DNA from: Hyaloraphidium curvatum
Taxonomy: Eukaryota; Monoblepharomycota; Hyaloraphidiomycetes; Hyaloraphidiales; Hyaloraphidiaceae
Length of the DNA stretch: 64,000 bases
Assembly: GCA_025558095.1 (NCBI GenBank)
Contig: JAIVFI010000005.1
Location: 186,001-250,000, forward strand
Direction: 5' to 3'
In this document: positions 8,880 to 19,255 of the stretch, piece by piece
Layout: each line of letters begins with the position of its first letter
How positions within the stretch are numbered: the first letter of the stretch is position 1
Translations under genes and position numbers: made by a program
Notes under the pieces: generated by a model
Seen by the model: the letters and a program-made list of their open reading frames with translations, nothing else
Told to the model about the DNA's origin: nothing
The model's database searches: none

Positions 8880-10914
8880 ATGCTGTACCGCAGCGGCCCG
8901 GGGGCCCGGTCCTCTGGCCGCCGGCGAACACGGGGCCCGCCCTTGCCAGTGTTGCTGCGGACCCTGCTCCTCGCGCTCCTCGCGGCGCTCCTCCCCCTCC
9001 TCGCCGCGGCAAAGAAGCGCGAGCACCGGGAAGATGACCCCCCGCCCGGCCCGCGCCCGCAGAAGCCGCGGCCCAACATCGGCGACCGCTACACGGACAA
9101 CTCGAAGGTCGCCATCCTGACGTACCTCTCCGAGGCCCCGAAAAAGGGCTACGTCGCGCTGCAGGACTACCGCTCCATCGAGCCGCTTGCGGCGCACTCG
9201 ATGCGGACCTACGCGCGGCGGCACGGGTACGCGTTCGAGATGAGCACGGCGCCCGTGTCGGCGGCCCGGGAGGCCTACTGGGCAAAGATCGACCTGATAA
9301 AGGAAACGCTGGCAAAGGGGTACGACTGGGTCCTGTACACGGACATCGACGTGCTCTTTTTGGACCACACGAGGCGGCTGCAGGAGTTCATGGTGGACGC
9401 GGACGTCATAACCACCGGCGAGTGCATGGCGGGGGAGGACAGGGGGCACACGTTGCCGATCGTGCGGTCCGGGTTCATGCTCTTCCGCAACTCGCCCGCG
9501 GCGCGGAATTTCCTGGACATCTGGGCGCAGTCGTACGAGTTTTACCGCGACGTCGGGAACCCGGAGCAGTCGGCGCTCGAGACGCTCCATTCGTCGGAGG
9601 AGTTCGGGGACCGGATCTACCTGCAGGACTGGAAGAAGATGCACTCGTACGACACGTGCGATTTCGGGTACGGCGCCTTCTCGATGCACTTCCCGGGGCA
9701 CAACAAGGTCGAGCGCCTCTCGCGGGTGTGGATCCTCGCGGGCACCCTGCCGGGCGCGGATTTCGACTGGGCGCGGGACGAGGAGCTGTCGGTGCTCGCG
9801 GCGCGCGCGCTGCGCGGCCGGCTGGCCAACTTCCGCTACGGCGCAAGGGTGCAGCCGGGGACGCCGACCTTTGACCCGAACCGGACCGAGATCGCCGACA
9901 TACAGCGGTGCCTGGCCAACGCGACGGCGGAGGAGTACGAGGTGGACGCCGATTACAACTTTGGCTACCACCGCTACGCCCACTACTACGAGTTTGCGTG
10001 GCCCCAGAACAACATCCCCTCTGTGGTCTACTTCACCGTGCCCGCGCGCGACAAGATCCCCGAAAACATCCAGGCCAACATCGATTCCTGGGCCAAGCTC
10101 AACCCGGGGTTCAGGATCGTGGTGCACGACGACGCCGACATGGACCGGCTGGCGCGGCTGCTCCTCCCGACCATCTACGCGGTGTGGAAGAAGCTCCTGC
10201 CGGTGCAAAAGGCCGACATCTACCGGTACATCGTCACGGGCCTGCTGGGGGGATACTACGGCGACGCGGACACGGTCTGCAAGAGGCCGATCCTGCAATG
10301 GGGCCACGGGGGCAAGACGGCCTTTGTCTCGGGCGTCGAGGCGCAGAACGTCAAGGTCGAGGGGGAGAAGTACCACCCGGGCCAGCGCACGGTGCAGCTC
10401 ACGCAGTACGCGTTCGCGTCGGCGGCCTTCCACCCGATCATGCTGGACCTGCTGGCCAAGATCGTCAGTTTCGCCGACGTCATCGTCGCCTCGTCGGAAC
10501 CCACCCTCACGGACACGCAGAGGCTGGCGCGCATCCTCGCGACGACGGGTGGGTGTTCTTTCGTGCGGTTTCTGCGATTGCTTGCTGGCTGACCCGCAAT
10601 CGATCGCAGGCCCCGTCATATTCACCGACTGCATCGTCCAGTACGCGTGCTACATCAACGCCTCTTCCACCCCCAACACGCTCTGGGACGGGGGATCGGT
10701 CCCCGGCCTGCGGATCTTTGGCATCGAGGGCTTCGGCGCGGGGCAGTACCACTCGCTGGCCCCGCCGGCGACGGACAAGAGGGTGCTCGTGCACCACGTG
10801 TTCGGGGCGTCCAAGGCGCTCAAGGGCGAGGCGTGGTTCAGGCAGAAGAGGGAGGCCGCGGCGAAGGAGAAGGAGAAGGAAAAGGCGGGGGTGCCGGGGA
10901 AGGCGCCGGCATAG
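8880..10914 (+). CDS. Type II membrane protein with two glycosyltransferase domains (GT34-like plus GT32/OCH1-like)
   Basis: Two exons, 8880-10548 and 10610-10914, 657 residues. After a short basic tail comes a signal anchor (LLRTLLLALLAALLPLLAAA), so the enzyme should sit in the Golgi membrane. The first domain has a TDIDVLFL metal-binding DxD motif near residue 155, a GFMLFRNS block and FGYGAFSMHFPGHNK, resembling the GMA12/MNN10 (GT34) fold. The second domain begins at IPSVVYFT and has LLGGYYGDADTVCKRPI near residue 455, the hallmark of OCH1-type GT32 enzymes. Both DxD motifs are intact, so two sugars could be added by one polypeptide. The C-terminus is Lys/Glu-rich. Donor sugars are not predictable. 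Confidence 0.85.
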
Positions 10915-11079
10915 GCATGCTTGGAGACAGTGGCTCTGTCTTGCGGGCTCATGGCGCTCGCTCACATCTCTGCTCACTAGTATCTGAATTACATTATTCG
11001 ATTATGAGGCCGGATGATCCGCGTGGCACGGTTCGTCGATTTGGTCGATTCGAACCGTTTACTGAACGGCAAGTCTTCC

Positions 11080-11826
11080 CTATTGAGCCTCCCCTTCCTT
11101 CTCAAGCAAGTCCGCGAGCTCCACCGGCGCAGTTATCATGGCATCGTGCCCCGTCGCAATCTCCGCCAGTCTCCAGCCCCTGCTTGATGCCTCTTTGGCA
11201 AAGGCTCGGCTGCCCGAAAGCGGAGGATAGATTGGATCGATGCAGGTGATGTACGTCGCGGGCAGACCGTTCCCGACGGGACCTTTGATGTTCAGAGGGG
11301 TGTCGTAGGTGGCGAAAGGATGCGGAGTCAGCTTGCTTTCCACTAGTCGTCCAAGCTCGGGATCGTGTATGCCGAGAGCTTCCGCGTTCGGTGGAGGAAG
11401 CGAGAGCCCTCCAGAAGTCTGCATGGCGAGCTCGGTGCGATGGCGCTTCACTTCCGGGCCCAAGGAGTCCAACGGAGATATGCCACCCTCGAGGATGAGC
11501 GAGTCCAGGTAGATGAGGCGCCGAATCCGCTCCCTGGCGCGGTCCGCGACGCCCGAAATAACGGCTCCTCCGAAAGAATGCCCAACCAAGGTCACATCTT
11601 TCAAATCCTCGAAGTGCAGGAGATTGACAATGTCCGTGACAAAGGTGTCTAGTGTGATTTTCGGTCCCAGGGCCTCCAAGAGGTGCGACCGGTCCGCGAG
11701 TCCCGTGTTTGTCGGTGTGAAGACGGAATGGCCGCGAGAAGACAGGATCCGGGCGGTCTGGCGCCAGCACCACCCTCCATGCCACGCCCCGTGCACGAGG
11801 ACGAATGTTTGCGGGACTCCCGCCAT
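11080..11826 (-). CDS. Alpha/beta hydrolase of the methylesterase/hydroxynitrile-lyase-like type
   Basis: Single exon of 248 residues from the ATG at 11826. The start FVLVHGAWHGGWCWRQTA is the oxyanion HG motif of the plant methylesterase/HNL-like group, and LVGHSFGGAV carries the nucleophile Ser. YITCIDPIYPP and ATGHDAMITAP supply the expected acid and the catalytic His, so the triad looks complete. Length is usual for the family (about 250). It probably hydrolyses a small ester; the substrate is unknown. The frame continues upstream without a stop, but that part overlaps the divergent SET-domain gene, so I place the start at 11826. Confidence 0.85.
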   Translation of the reverse strand: MAGVPQTFVLVHGAWHGGWCWRQTARILSSRGHSVFTPTNTGLADRSHLLEALGPKITLDTFVTDIVNLLHFEDLKDVTLVGHSFGGAVISGVADRARERIRRLIYLDSLILEGGISPLDSLGPEVKRHRTELAMQTSGGLSLPPPNAEALGIHDPELGRLVESKLTPHPFATYDTPLNIKGPVGNGLPATYITCIDPIYPPLSGSRAFAKEASSRGWRLAEIATGHDAMITAPVELADLLEKEGEAQ

Positions 11827-11902
11827 CGCACGGCTGGGATGCGAAGGATGGAGTTGTCTTACTAGTTGTCTCCCGTTCTTAGAGCTCTCACTGGCCCGCT
11901 TC

Positions 11903-13389
11903 ATGAGCGTTTCATGGACCGAAGTCAAAGCTACAGCAGAGTTCGGAGAGGCTCTCTTTGCAGCAAAAGACATTCCGGCGGGGACCATTTTCCTGGCCGA
12001 GGAACCGCTTCTTGTCATCGAACCCTCGGAAGAGTTTCGGGCGCGAATCTTGAACCTCAATGCGAGCGTGTCAGAGAACGTAGTGATCTATGCTGCCGGC
12101 ATTCTATGTTTCCTTGAGGCTCCTAGTGATGTGAAGGAGAAGGTTCTTGGGCTGTATTCTCCGGATCCGGATTTGTTCGCGGACAGCGCCATGGTTCAGG
12201 ATGCAGTCCTCGCTGCGGCCCTCTCCGTGAACCTTTTGCCCTCTCTCGAGCCAGCTCTGGCTCGTTGTGTGGCGCTCATCCTCGGGGCCAACTCGTGGGG
12301 CTACCTGGACGGCTCTTGCGGGCTCTTTGCTCTGGGAAGCAAGCTCGCCCACACGTGCGGGGTCCCCGCCTCTCGATACTCGTCGCGGCCATACAAAGGA
12401 CCCGATGGGACGCTAGTCCAGGACGGTCACCATGTTGCGCTGCGTGATATTTGCGCCGGCGAAATGGTCACGACGACGTACGTTCGCCAACCGCTCGGAA
12501 GACCGCAAAGGAAAGAGTACCTCTACCACACGAAGGCATTCATTTGCGCCTGCGCGAGATGCAGCTCTGGGGTGAGGTCTGTCGTTCATTAATCGCGGGT
12601 TCGTATACTCACGACTGTGTCCAGTTACCTGACAACCTGCGCGGCCTTTCTTGTCCGTCATGTGGGCCGCGCCGCCTTCCAGGCGGACGATTTCCCGCCG
12701 ATGCATTTCAAAGTGGCGCTCACGGCGTCATTTACTGCTTCAACGAGGGAGAGGAGGCACGTTGGACATGCAACGTCTGCTCGGCTTCTTTCGAGGACGA
12801 TCCGCGAGCGCTCCTTGGCACCGCGTCAAAGATCAGCTTGAATCTCGAGGAGAAACTTGCTGCAAGAGCATTGGCCATGGATTTCGAAGCCGAAATCCGG
12901 GGACCGCCGTCAAGAGAAAGGGTGGAGTCGTTGCTGTCGACGGTCCAAAGCTTCCTCGGCGCTTCTCATTGGGCAACCAACCTTGTCCTGAAGATCTGTT
13001 TGGAGTCGGTTTCTGATTCGCTTTTGGCCGCGGTGGATTCGAAACAGCCCCTGGATAGCTTTGCTACTGACTTGACGGCACTTGAAGGAAGCTGCACTCG
13101 GCTCTGGACCTTTATCGCAGGCGACGGCGCTTCTGTGCCTCCAACGACGGACGATCCATTCGAGTACTGCGTTAGGAGCTTCATCGAAGTCACAAATGCT
13201 GTTCTGCTCTATTCCGCGCAGTTTTCCGGACAGGATGCCGTTCTCCGGAATGAAGCCCTTCGAGTGTCGAAACGCTTGCTTGGGTTGATTCGAAATCGAA
13301 TGGAGTCGACGAGGCAATGGGTTCAGCCTCATGTGGCGCTGGAGCGCTATGACGAAGCTGTCGTCCTGTGCGGTTCAGCTGAGGAGTGA
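11903..13389 (+). CDS. SET-domain protein, SMYD-like, with divergent substrate-cofactor motif
   Basis: Two exons, 11903-12571 and 12625-13389, 477 residues. The N-terminus (GEALFAAKDIPAGTIFLAEEP) is the start of a SET domain. The motif normally reading NHSC is here AHTC (in LFALGSKLAHTCGVPAS), followed by ALRDICAGEMVTTTY and a post-SET Cys cluster (ICACARCSSG). A second zinc-type cluster (CPSCG and TCNVCSASF) and an all-helical C-terminal region follow. These proteins methylate lysines. The loss of the invariant Asn and Ser makes activity uncertain. No MYND zinc finger is visible in the SET insert. The intron falls exactly after the post-SET Cys cluster. Confidence 0.75.
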
Positions 13390-13448
13390 TGACTGGGCTT
13401 TCGGGGGCACACCGTCATCGCTCACCAACAACAGCGTCCTCCGCAAAC

Positions 13449-14555
13449 ATGGTGAATCGGATTTTCCTGTGGACAGCTCCTCGCAGGTGAAAGACTTCAG
13501 CCACTTGAACGACCGTGGAGGCTCGAATGACCCGCGCAGCGTTTCGACGGCCTTCGAAAGGCAATTTCACGAGTACCCCCGCTGTCAGGTTCTGCATGAG
13601 CCGCTTTCCGTGCCATACCATCTGGGACCCGACAGGAAGGTCGCGCGCTTCGCGCAGGAAACGGAGGAGACCATGGAGTCGGTGCGGGCGTCCTTGGAAG
13701 CCTTCCGCGGGGAAAAGGACCGGGACATCCTGTTTGTGAAGGAACTTGCCTTCATGGCCATTCATGGACTCGCTGGTATTGACGATGACTTCATTGGAAA
13801 CTGCTCCGACCGGCTGGATTGTGTGCTTGACGAGCATCTCGGCTGGTAAGAGATTTCACTTCGACCTTCATCATTCGAACGCCGGAAGAAGATCAGGCTC
13901 TTCTTTGGTTCCGATTCCGACATCTCCTCATCGTTTTTGCTCTAGCACTCCCATCACTGGTTCATCAGCTGCGGAAGACACACCCGGACCCACGTACTTA
14001 TTCTCTGCGCCACGAGTGCGGGATCGGCGCCCTCCACCGGTTCTTTCACTACGTTACGGACACCTTGGGGCAGAACGCGATCGTCGTCGACTCTGGCGAC
14101 CTGCGATCGCACCCGGAAGCTGTTCTGCGGGCGTACTGCTCCGAAGTGGGCGTCGATTTCCGGGAGGAGATGCTGCGATGGGACAAATCTAGTTCGTGCT
14201 CCTCGCACCAGTGCCGTTTAGGAGATCACTGAAGCAGCTCTCTCGGGGGATCGCAGAGAAGGTTGCTGAGTGGGAAACGTGGTCGAAACGTGGCTGGCAT
14301 GACGTCGCGGCCTCGACTTCCATGATCGAACCCGTCAAGACGACTTTGGCTGCCGATCGGGCGAGATCCATTTCCCAGGAACCGGAAGTCAAAGAGCTTA
14401 TCGAAGCATGCCGGCCTGGTGAGACTTTTCGAGGGCATGGACTGCTGCGCTGACATTAGAGCTTAGTCTTCGACGAGCTCTACGAGCGACGCCTCCGGAT
14501 CGATCGGCCATCACTCAACAAGGATTCGATGAGCGACAGCGACTCCGACGATTGA
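13449..14555 (+). CDS. P-loop sulfotransferase-like protein (middle exon junction unresolved)
   Basis: Exon 1 (13449-13486) joined to exon 2 (from 13540) gives NRIFLWTAPRSVSTAFERQ, the 5'-phosphosulfate-binding start of stand-alone bacterial/fungal sulfotransferases. Later exons encode the ALHRFF and AIVVDSGDLRSHPEAVL blocks and an EVGVDF...MLRWDK block; then 14257-14418 gives WETWSKRGWHDVA, and 14467-14555 gives VFDELYERRL and an acidic Ser/Asp tail. Introns 14192-14256 and 14419-14466 are clean. Between 13820 and 13946 the frame is ambiguous: TFIIRTPEE is clearly part of the family pattern, but no GT-AG pair joins it on both sides in frame. This may be a non-canonical intron, an assembly error or a broken gene. 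Substrate unknown. Confidence 0.65.
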
Positions 14556-14590
14556 CCATGCATCTTGTCTTTGTCTCAATCTCCATCGCT

Positions 14591-17344
14591 CTACATCCTC
14601 GGGTTCGCCCCGCCCGTCGAGCCTTCCTGCCCCCGGCCGTCGAGCTCCATAGGGTCCCCTCCGCGCTCCACCGTCACCACCCTCCCGCGCCTCCCGTCGG
14701 GCGCGAAACACGCCAGTGATGCCCTCGCCCCTTGCACCCGCACTGGCCCGCCGTAAAGCGGGTCCGACCGTCCGGGATCGAGTCCGTCGGTGCGGTACCT
14801 GATTTCGCACGGCACATCCACGTTGGCGTGCAGCACGCCGTCCTGGATGACCGCCCCCGGGACGGGGGCGCGGTACCGCCACGGTCCACCCCCGCCTGCG
14901 GCAGCGTATGCACCGAACACATCCAGCCGGGGCATCTCCCTCCCCGCAACTCGCGCCGCAAACTCCCTCCACCCGCGCGCCCGCGCTTCACGGTCCCAGC
15001 TCTCGATGGGATCGCTCCCCCACGCCCGCTCGGCAATGGCGAGCAGCCTGGGCATGAGCATGTGCTCGAGCCGCTCCGCGCTCCGCACGAGCTCGCTCCA
15101 CAGCTGCGCCTGCACGCCGACGACGTTGCGCCGCCCGGATTCGGTGAGCCGTTCCAGCCGTTCGACGGTGCCGGGGCGGAGGTCCTGCCCGTATAGCGTC
15201 TTTTCCGGCGGGTCGGCGAAGAGGTCCAGGGGCGAAAAGTCCCAGGCGTTCCGGAGCGACGTGAACGCTCCCCAATACAATCCAGGCTCAAGCGGGTTCT
15301 TTTCGTACGCGAAATCGAGGTATGCGTACGGCCCGGAGCAGAGCACGATCGGAAACCCCGCATTAGCGAGGCGATACCCGAGGTCCTCGGCGCCGCTACC
15401 CCAAATGGTGTTCCACACGCAAGCAACGGGCGGCCGGCCTCCCAGCAGCGCCCGATTGACGATCCGCCGGCGCTTGCCGCCTTCTTCGGCGTCGGTGACG
15501 GCGATCTCCTCCCACCCCGCCGTCCGCTGGATCCCCATCTCGCTGCATATGGAAATCACCTGCCCCCAAAACCCGTCCAGCAGTTCCCTCAGCGAGCAAC
15601 CCCTCCGCCGCAGCTCCTCGAGAACCAGCGGGTCCCTTTCCCACGCCCCGGCGGCGACCTCGTCCCCGCCGAGGTGCACCATCTCCAGCTCCGCACCGGC
15701 TTCGTTCCAGATCGCTCTCAGTTCGCGAAGAACGTGTCGTACGAAGCGGAGCACCGATGGCCGCGCAATACACATGACGTTATCGCGGAAGGACTGCGCC
15801 GAGGAGTAGACCGAGGCGTCCCCCGGACTCGAGAGCAGGTACTCTTCGGCCTCCTCCCGCGACCCGCCCCGAGCGAGGATGTTGTGCGCGCGGGCTTCCA
15901 TCGCCCGCATCGCCGCCCTCGCGTGGCCCGGCATCTCCACCTCGGGCACAACCCGAATGTGCCTCCTCTTCGCCTCGGCCACCAGCCGCACCGCATCCGC
16001 GCGGGTCAAGAAACCGGTCCCCGGGGCGCGCGGGAACGGCCCCGACCCTTGCGCGGGTGGCAGCGCCGCCCGGGGATCCACGACCCCCGCGTGCGACCGC
16101 ACGGCGCCGACCGAGGTGAGTTCCTCCAGCCCGGGAATTTCGATCCTCCATCCCTCGTCGTCCGAAAAATGGAGCTGCAGCACCGAGAGCTTGTACAGCG
16201 CCATGGCGTCCAGCGCGCGCAAGAGGGTCGGGAGGGGGTGGAAGTTGCGCGAAATGTCGAGGTGCAGGCCGCGGTACCCGAAACGGGGCTCGTCTGAGAT
16301 GCGGATGGGGGCGAGGTCCGCCGCGGAGGATGCGGTGGCGGGGTGGAGCGCGTTGCCGGCGAGCTGGACGAGGGTGGTGCAGGCGCGGAAGGCGCCCGAT
16401 GGGGACAGGGCCTCCAGGCGGGCGTTGGCGGCCGAGACTGAGATCTCGTAGGCTTCCGGGTTGCGGTCCGGGTGCGAGTCGTTGGCCACGAGCTCGATCG
16501 GAGGTTCCTTGTCGGCGGCCTGGGGCGGCGAGCTCGACACGCGCAGCGGGGGGGCACCGAGCAGCCTGCCGAGAACCTCGGCCAGGTACTTTGCCTCCTC
16601 CTCGAACGTCGGGGCGCACACAATCAACGTCCCCTTCGTGAGCCGAAATGGCGCTCCCCGCTCGAGGCGCCAGTGCTTGGGCTTGGGCGTCACGGGGCAG
16701 ATCTCCTCCGGGGGCAGCGCACCCCGCGTGTTGGCCTCGTTGGTAGCGTACCGCAACTCGGCCGTAACCGCCGGCACCCCGTCGCGCGGGCCGCGGAGCA
16801 GCTGCTCGCGGCGCGAAAAGGGCGCCACCTTGGGCTCGCCGATGTCGACCACCGTGCCGTCCGGGAAGGCAAGGTAGAAGCCCGAGGGCGCGTCGGTTTC
16901 CGAGATGGAGAAGAAGGAGACGGCGAAGCGGGCGGCCAAGGTCTCGCCGGGGCGAAGCTCGAACGCATCCGGGTGCGCGGGGGACAGTCTGCAGAAGTCC
17001 CCATTGATGTGGGCGGCGACCAACGCGTGGCGGTTCGGCGGCACCGGGCGAGCAGGCGGCACGGCGTAGAGGTCCGCGGCGGGCGGCGCCGCGGAGGGCG
17101 TCCGCATCGACGAGAAGAGGAGGTCGAACCTTCCGGAGAGCGGGTCGGCGGACGCGTTCGTCAGCCGCACTTCCACGATGAAGGGGGCGCCGGGCAGCGG
17201 TGAGGCGTTCGTCTCGCATTCGAACTCGACGGAGAACGCCATCTCGGAGGAATCTGCGGGGGGCGCGTTCTTCCTCTTCTCGAGCTCGTCAGGTCGAGAG
17301 CACCGATCGGTGCCCTCCCACTCGAGCCGCCCGCCGATCGGCAT
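14591..17344 (-). CDS. GH20 beta-N-acetylhexosaminidase of the bacterial chitobiase type
   Basis: Uninterrupted reading frame of up to 917 residues; starts at 17344 or at the second ATG 17242, which lies directly before the first recognisable domain. Order: chitobiase N-terminal beta domain (LTNASADPLSGRFDLLF), GH20 helper domain, then the TIM barrel with LHLDISRNF, HFSDDEGWRIEIPGL, VVPEVEMPGHA and the catalytic pair Asp561-Glu562 in HLGGDEV (numbering from 17344), and a C-terminal domain with FGAYAA and IRYRTDG. It removes terminal GlcNAc from chitin fragments. No signal peptide is visible from either start, so it may be intracellular or leave by an unusual route. No introns, which is unusual in this window and fits bacterial ancestry. 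Confidence 0.88.
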   Translation of the reverse strand: MPIGGRLEWEGTDRCSRPDELEKRKNAPPADSSEMAFSVEFECETNASPLPGAPFIVEVRLTNASADPLSGRFDLLFSSMRTPSAAPPAADLYAVPPARPVPPNRHALVAAHINGDFCRLSPAHPDAFELRPGETLAARFAVSFFSISETDAPSGFYLAFPDGTVVDIGEPKVAPFSRREQLLRGPRDGVPAVTAELRYATNEANTRGALPPEEICPVTPKPKHWRLERGAPFRLTKGTLIVCAPTFEEEAKYLAEVLGRLLGAPPLRVSSSPPQAADKEPPIELVANDSHPDRNPEAYEISVSAANARLEALSPSGAFRACTTLVQLAGNALHPATASSAADLAPIRISDEPRFGYRGLHLDISRNFHPLPTLLRALDAMALYKLSVLQLHFSDDEGWRIEIPGLEELTSVGAVRSHAGVVDPRAALPPAQGSGPFPRAPGTGFLTRADAVRLVAEAKRRHIRVVPEVEMPGHARAAMRAMEARAHNILARGGSREEAEEYLLSSPGDASVYSSAQSFRDNVMCIARPSVLRFVRHVLRELRAIWNEAGAELEMVHLGGDEVAAGAWERDPLVLEELRRRGCSLRELLDGFWGQVISICSEMGIQRTAGWEEIAVTDAEEGGKRRRIVNRALLGGRPPVACVWNTIWGSGAEDLGYRLANAGFPIVLCSGPYAYLDFAYEKNPLEPGLYWGAFTSLRNAWDFSPLDLFADPPEKTLYGQDLRPGTVERLERLTESGRRNVVGVQAQLWSELVRSAERLEHMLMPRLLAIAERAWGSDPIESWDREARARGWREFAARVAGREMPRLDVFGAYAAAGGGGPWRYRAPVPGAVIQDGVLHANVDVPCEIRYRTDGLDPGRSDPLYGGPVRVQGARASLACFAPDGRRGRVVTVERGGDPMELDGRGQEGSTGGANPRM

Positions 17345-17534
17345 CAGATTTATTCAGCCGTTCATCGCAGCATCCACCGTCAGAGATTGAAGTGCCTTTC
17401 CGGGTTGCTGGCGCCGGGTGGTTGCTTGCGCGCCAAGTCAAGCGGCATCCTCGGGGTGGCGAAGCCCCCCAGTCACATCCGCTTTACCGACGCCGTGTCG
17501 CAGCCGCTGCCGTTTCCGGCGGCCGCAGCGAACG

Positions 17535-19191
17535 ATGCGCTCTCTCCTTAGCGGCCCGGGGCGGCCTGCGCCCCGCCGTGCCCCGCTCCCGACCGCCCTT
17601 CCGGCGCGGCAGCCGGGGGGACCATTGTTCCTAAGCTTCGTGCTCCTCCTCGTCGCCGGTCTCGCCGCCGCCTCCCCGCCCGACCCGCGGACGATGCTGC
17701 TGCGCTGCGATGTTCACGACGCCCTGCGGATAGAGTTCCGGGCCCACGCGAGGGAGGCCGGCGCGGACTTCTGGGGCCCCGCGGGGCCCGACAGCGGCGG
17801 CCTGCTGCTGCGCGTGCGCCCCGATGCGCGGCAGGCGATCGAGGCGCTGGCAGGGAGCCCCTGCGAGCTCGTATCGGGGAACGTGTACGCCGACGCCGCC
17901 CTTGCCGCCGACGCACCGCTGGTGCAGAAGGACCTGGCCGGAAACCAGACCTTCTTCGTGCAGTACCCGCGCTACGACCAGGTCGTCGCTTACCTCCGGG
18001 ACCTCGCTGCCAACCTCCCCGCGGGCGTGGTGGGCTCGCTGTCGAGCATCGGAAAGTCGGTCGAGGGCAGGGACCTGTACGTGTTCCGCGTGACCTCATC
18101 CGGGGGCCCGGCGGGAAAGAAGCAGATATGGTAGGAGTGCCAACAGCTCTCGGATGGAGAAGAGATCTGAAACCTCTGCTGGCAGGATCAACGGGTTGCA
18201 GCATGCCCGGGAATGGGTCGCATGCACCACCGCCCTCTACATCCTCTCGAACCTCATCGGCTCGCACGCGACGGAGCCGCAGATGCTGGAACACTTCGAG
18301 TGGTTCGTGAGCCCGCTCGCCAACCCCGACGGGTGAGCCGTTCCGTCGCTGTCTCGACATCCGCCCCCCCTCACCGCCGCCCGCCTGTTCCGCAGCTACG
18401 AGTATTCGCACACCACGGACCGATACTGGCGGAAAAACCGCCGCCCCACTCCGGGCCCCGTGGACCTGAACCGCAACTGGCCCTACTTCTGGTCCCTCGA
18501 CGGCGGCGCCTCCACCGACCCCGACTCGGACGTTTACCGCGGCCCCTCCGCGCTCAGCGAGCCCGAAACCTCCTCCCTCCATGCGGCCATCATCGCCCTC
18601 CCGCGGCGTTTCGCCCTCTTCGACCTGCATTCCTTCGGCCAGCTCATCCTCCGCAACTGGGGCTTCACCAACCCCTCCGTCTCCTCCCTCGAACCCGCGC
18701 TGACGGCCCTCGGGAACCAGATGTGGTACGCCGCCTACCTGGCCACGGGCGCGGTGTACACCTCCATCCGCGCCGCGCAGCTGTACCCCGCCTCGGGGTG
18801 CATGGACGACTGGGCCGGCGCCGCGGGGATGGTGGCCGTCACCGTCGAGCTGCGCGACCGCGGGTCGAGGGGGTTCGCTGTGCCCCCGGATGCGATCGTG
18901 CCGACGGGGGAGGACGGGTGGGCGATGGCCAAAGCTTTCGTGGAGTTCGCCTTGTCGCCCGAGGGGGCGGCGCTGGGGCCGCAAACGAGCGTGCCCAGCG
19001 ACGGGGTGTACATAACGGACGGGAAGCCGATATTGGCGGGGTATGTGCCGCCGGTGGTGGCGACGACGCAGAAGATCGTGCGGACGACCTCGCGGAGGAG
19101 AACCACCACCAAGAGGCGGAAGACGACGACGAAGCGGAGAAAGACGACCTCGCGGAGGAGAAAGACGACCACGAGGCGAAGAGCTCAGTAG
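17535..19191 (+). CDS. M14 zinc metallocarboxypeptidase with basic Thr-rich C-terminal tail
   Basis: Three exons, 17535-18130, 18186-18332 and 18396-19191, 512 residues. A signal anchor or signal peptide (PLFLSFVLLLVAGLAAA, residues 30-46) leads into an activation propeptide, then the M14A catalytic domain. Zinc ligands are His205 and Glu208 in HAREW and His326 in DLHSFGQ; the catalytic Glu399 is in TVELRDRG; the NPDGYEY and RYWRKNRR substrate blocks are intact. Introns interrupt just before HAREW and after NPDG. The last 35 residues are repeated RRRKTTT/KRRKTTT units, far outside the family's usual end, making a very basic tail that could bind acidic wall polymers. It trims C-terminal residues outside the cell or in the vacuole. 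Confidence 0.9.
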
Positions 19192-19255
19192 CCGATGACG
19201 AAGCTGCCCACGATATGCTGCGGCCCACTGCAACCAGTTCCGAACCGCGCGGAGT

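Noticed and set aside
7836..10634. A 932-codon open frame on the minus strand opposite the glycosyltransferase gene
   Set aside because: It is antisense to a gene with clear DxD motifs, its composition is Arg/Pro/Val-rich as expected from GC-rich antisense, and it matches no family.
14591..17344. A signal peptide for the hexosaminidase
   Set aside because: Neither start (17344 or 17242) is followed by a hydrophobic core, so secretion by the classical route is not supported.
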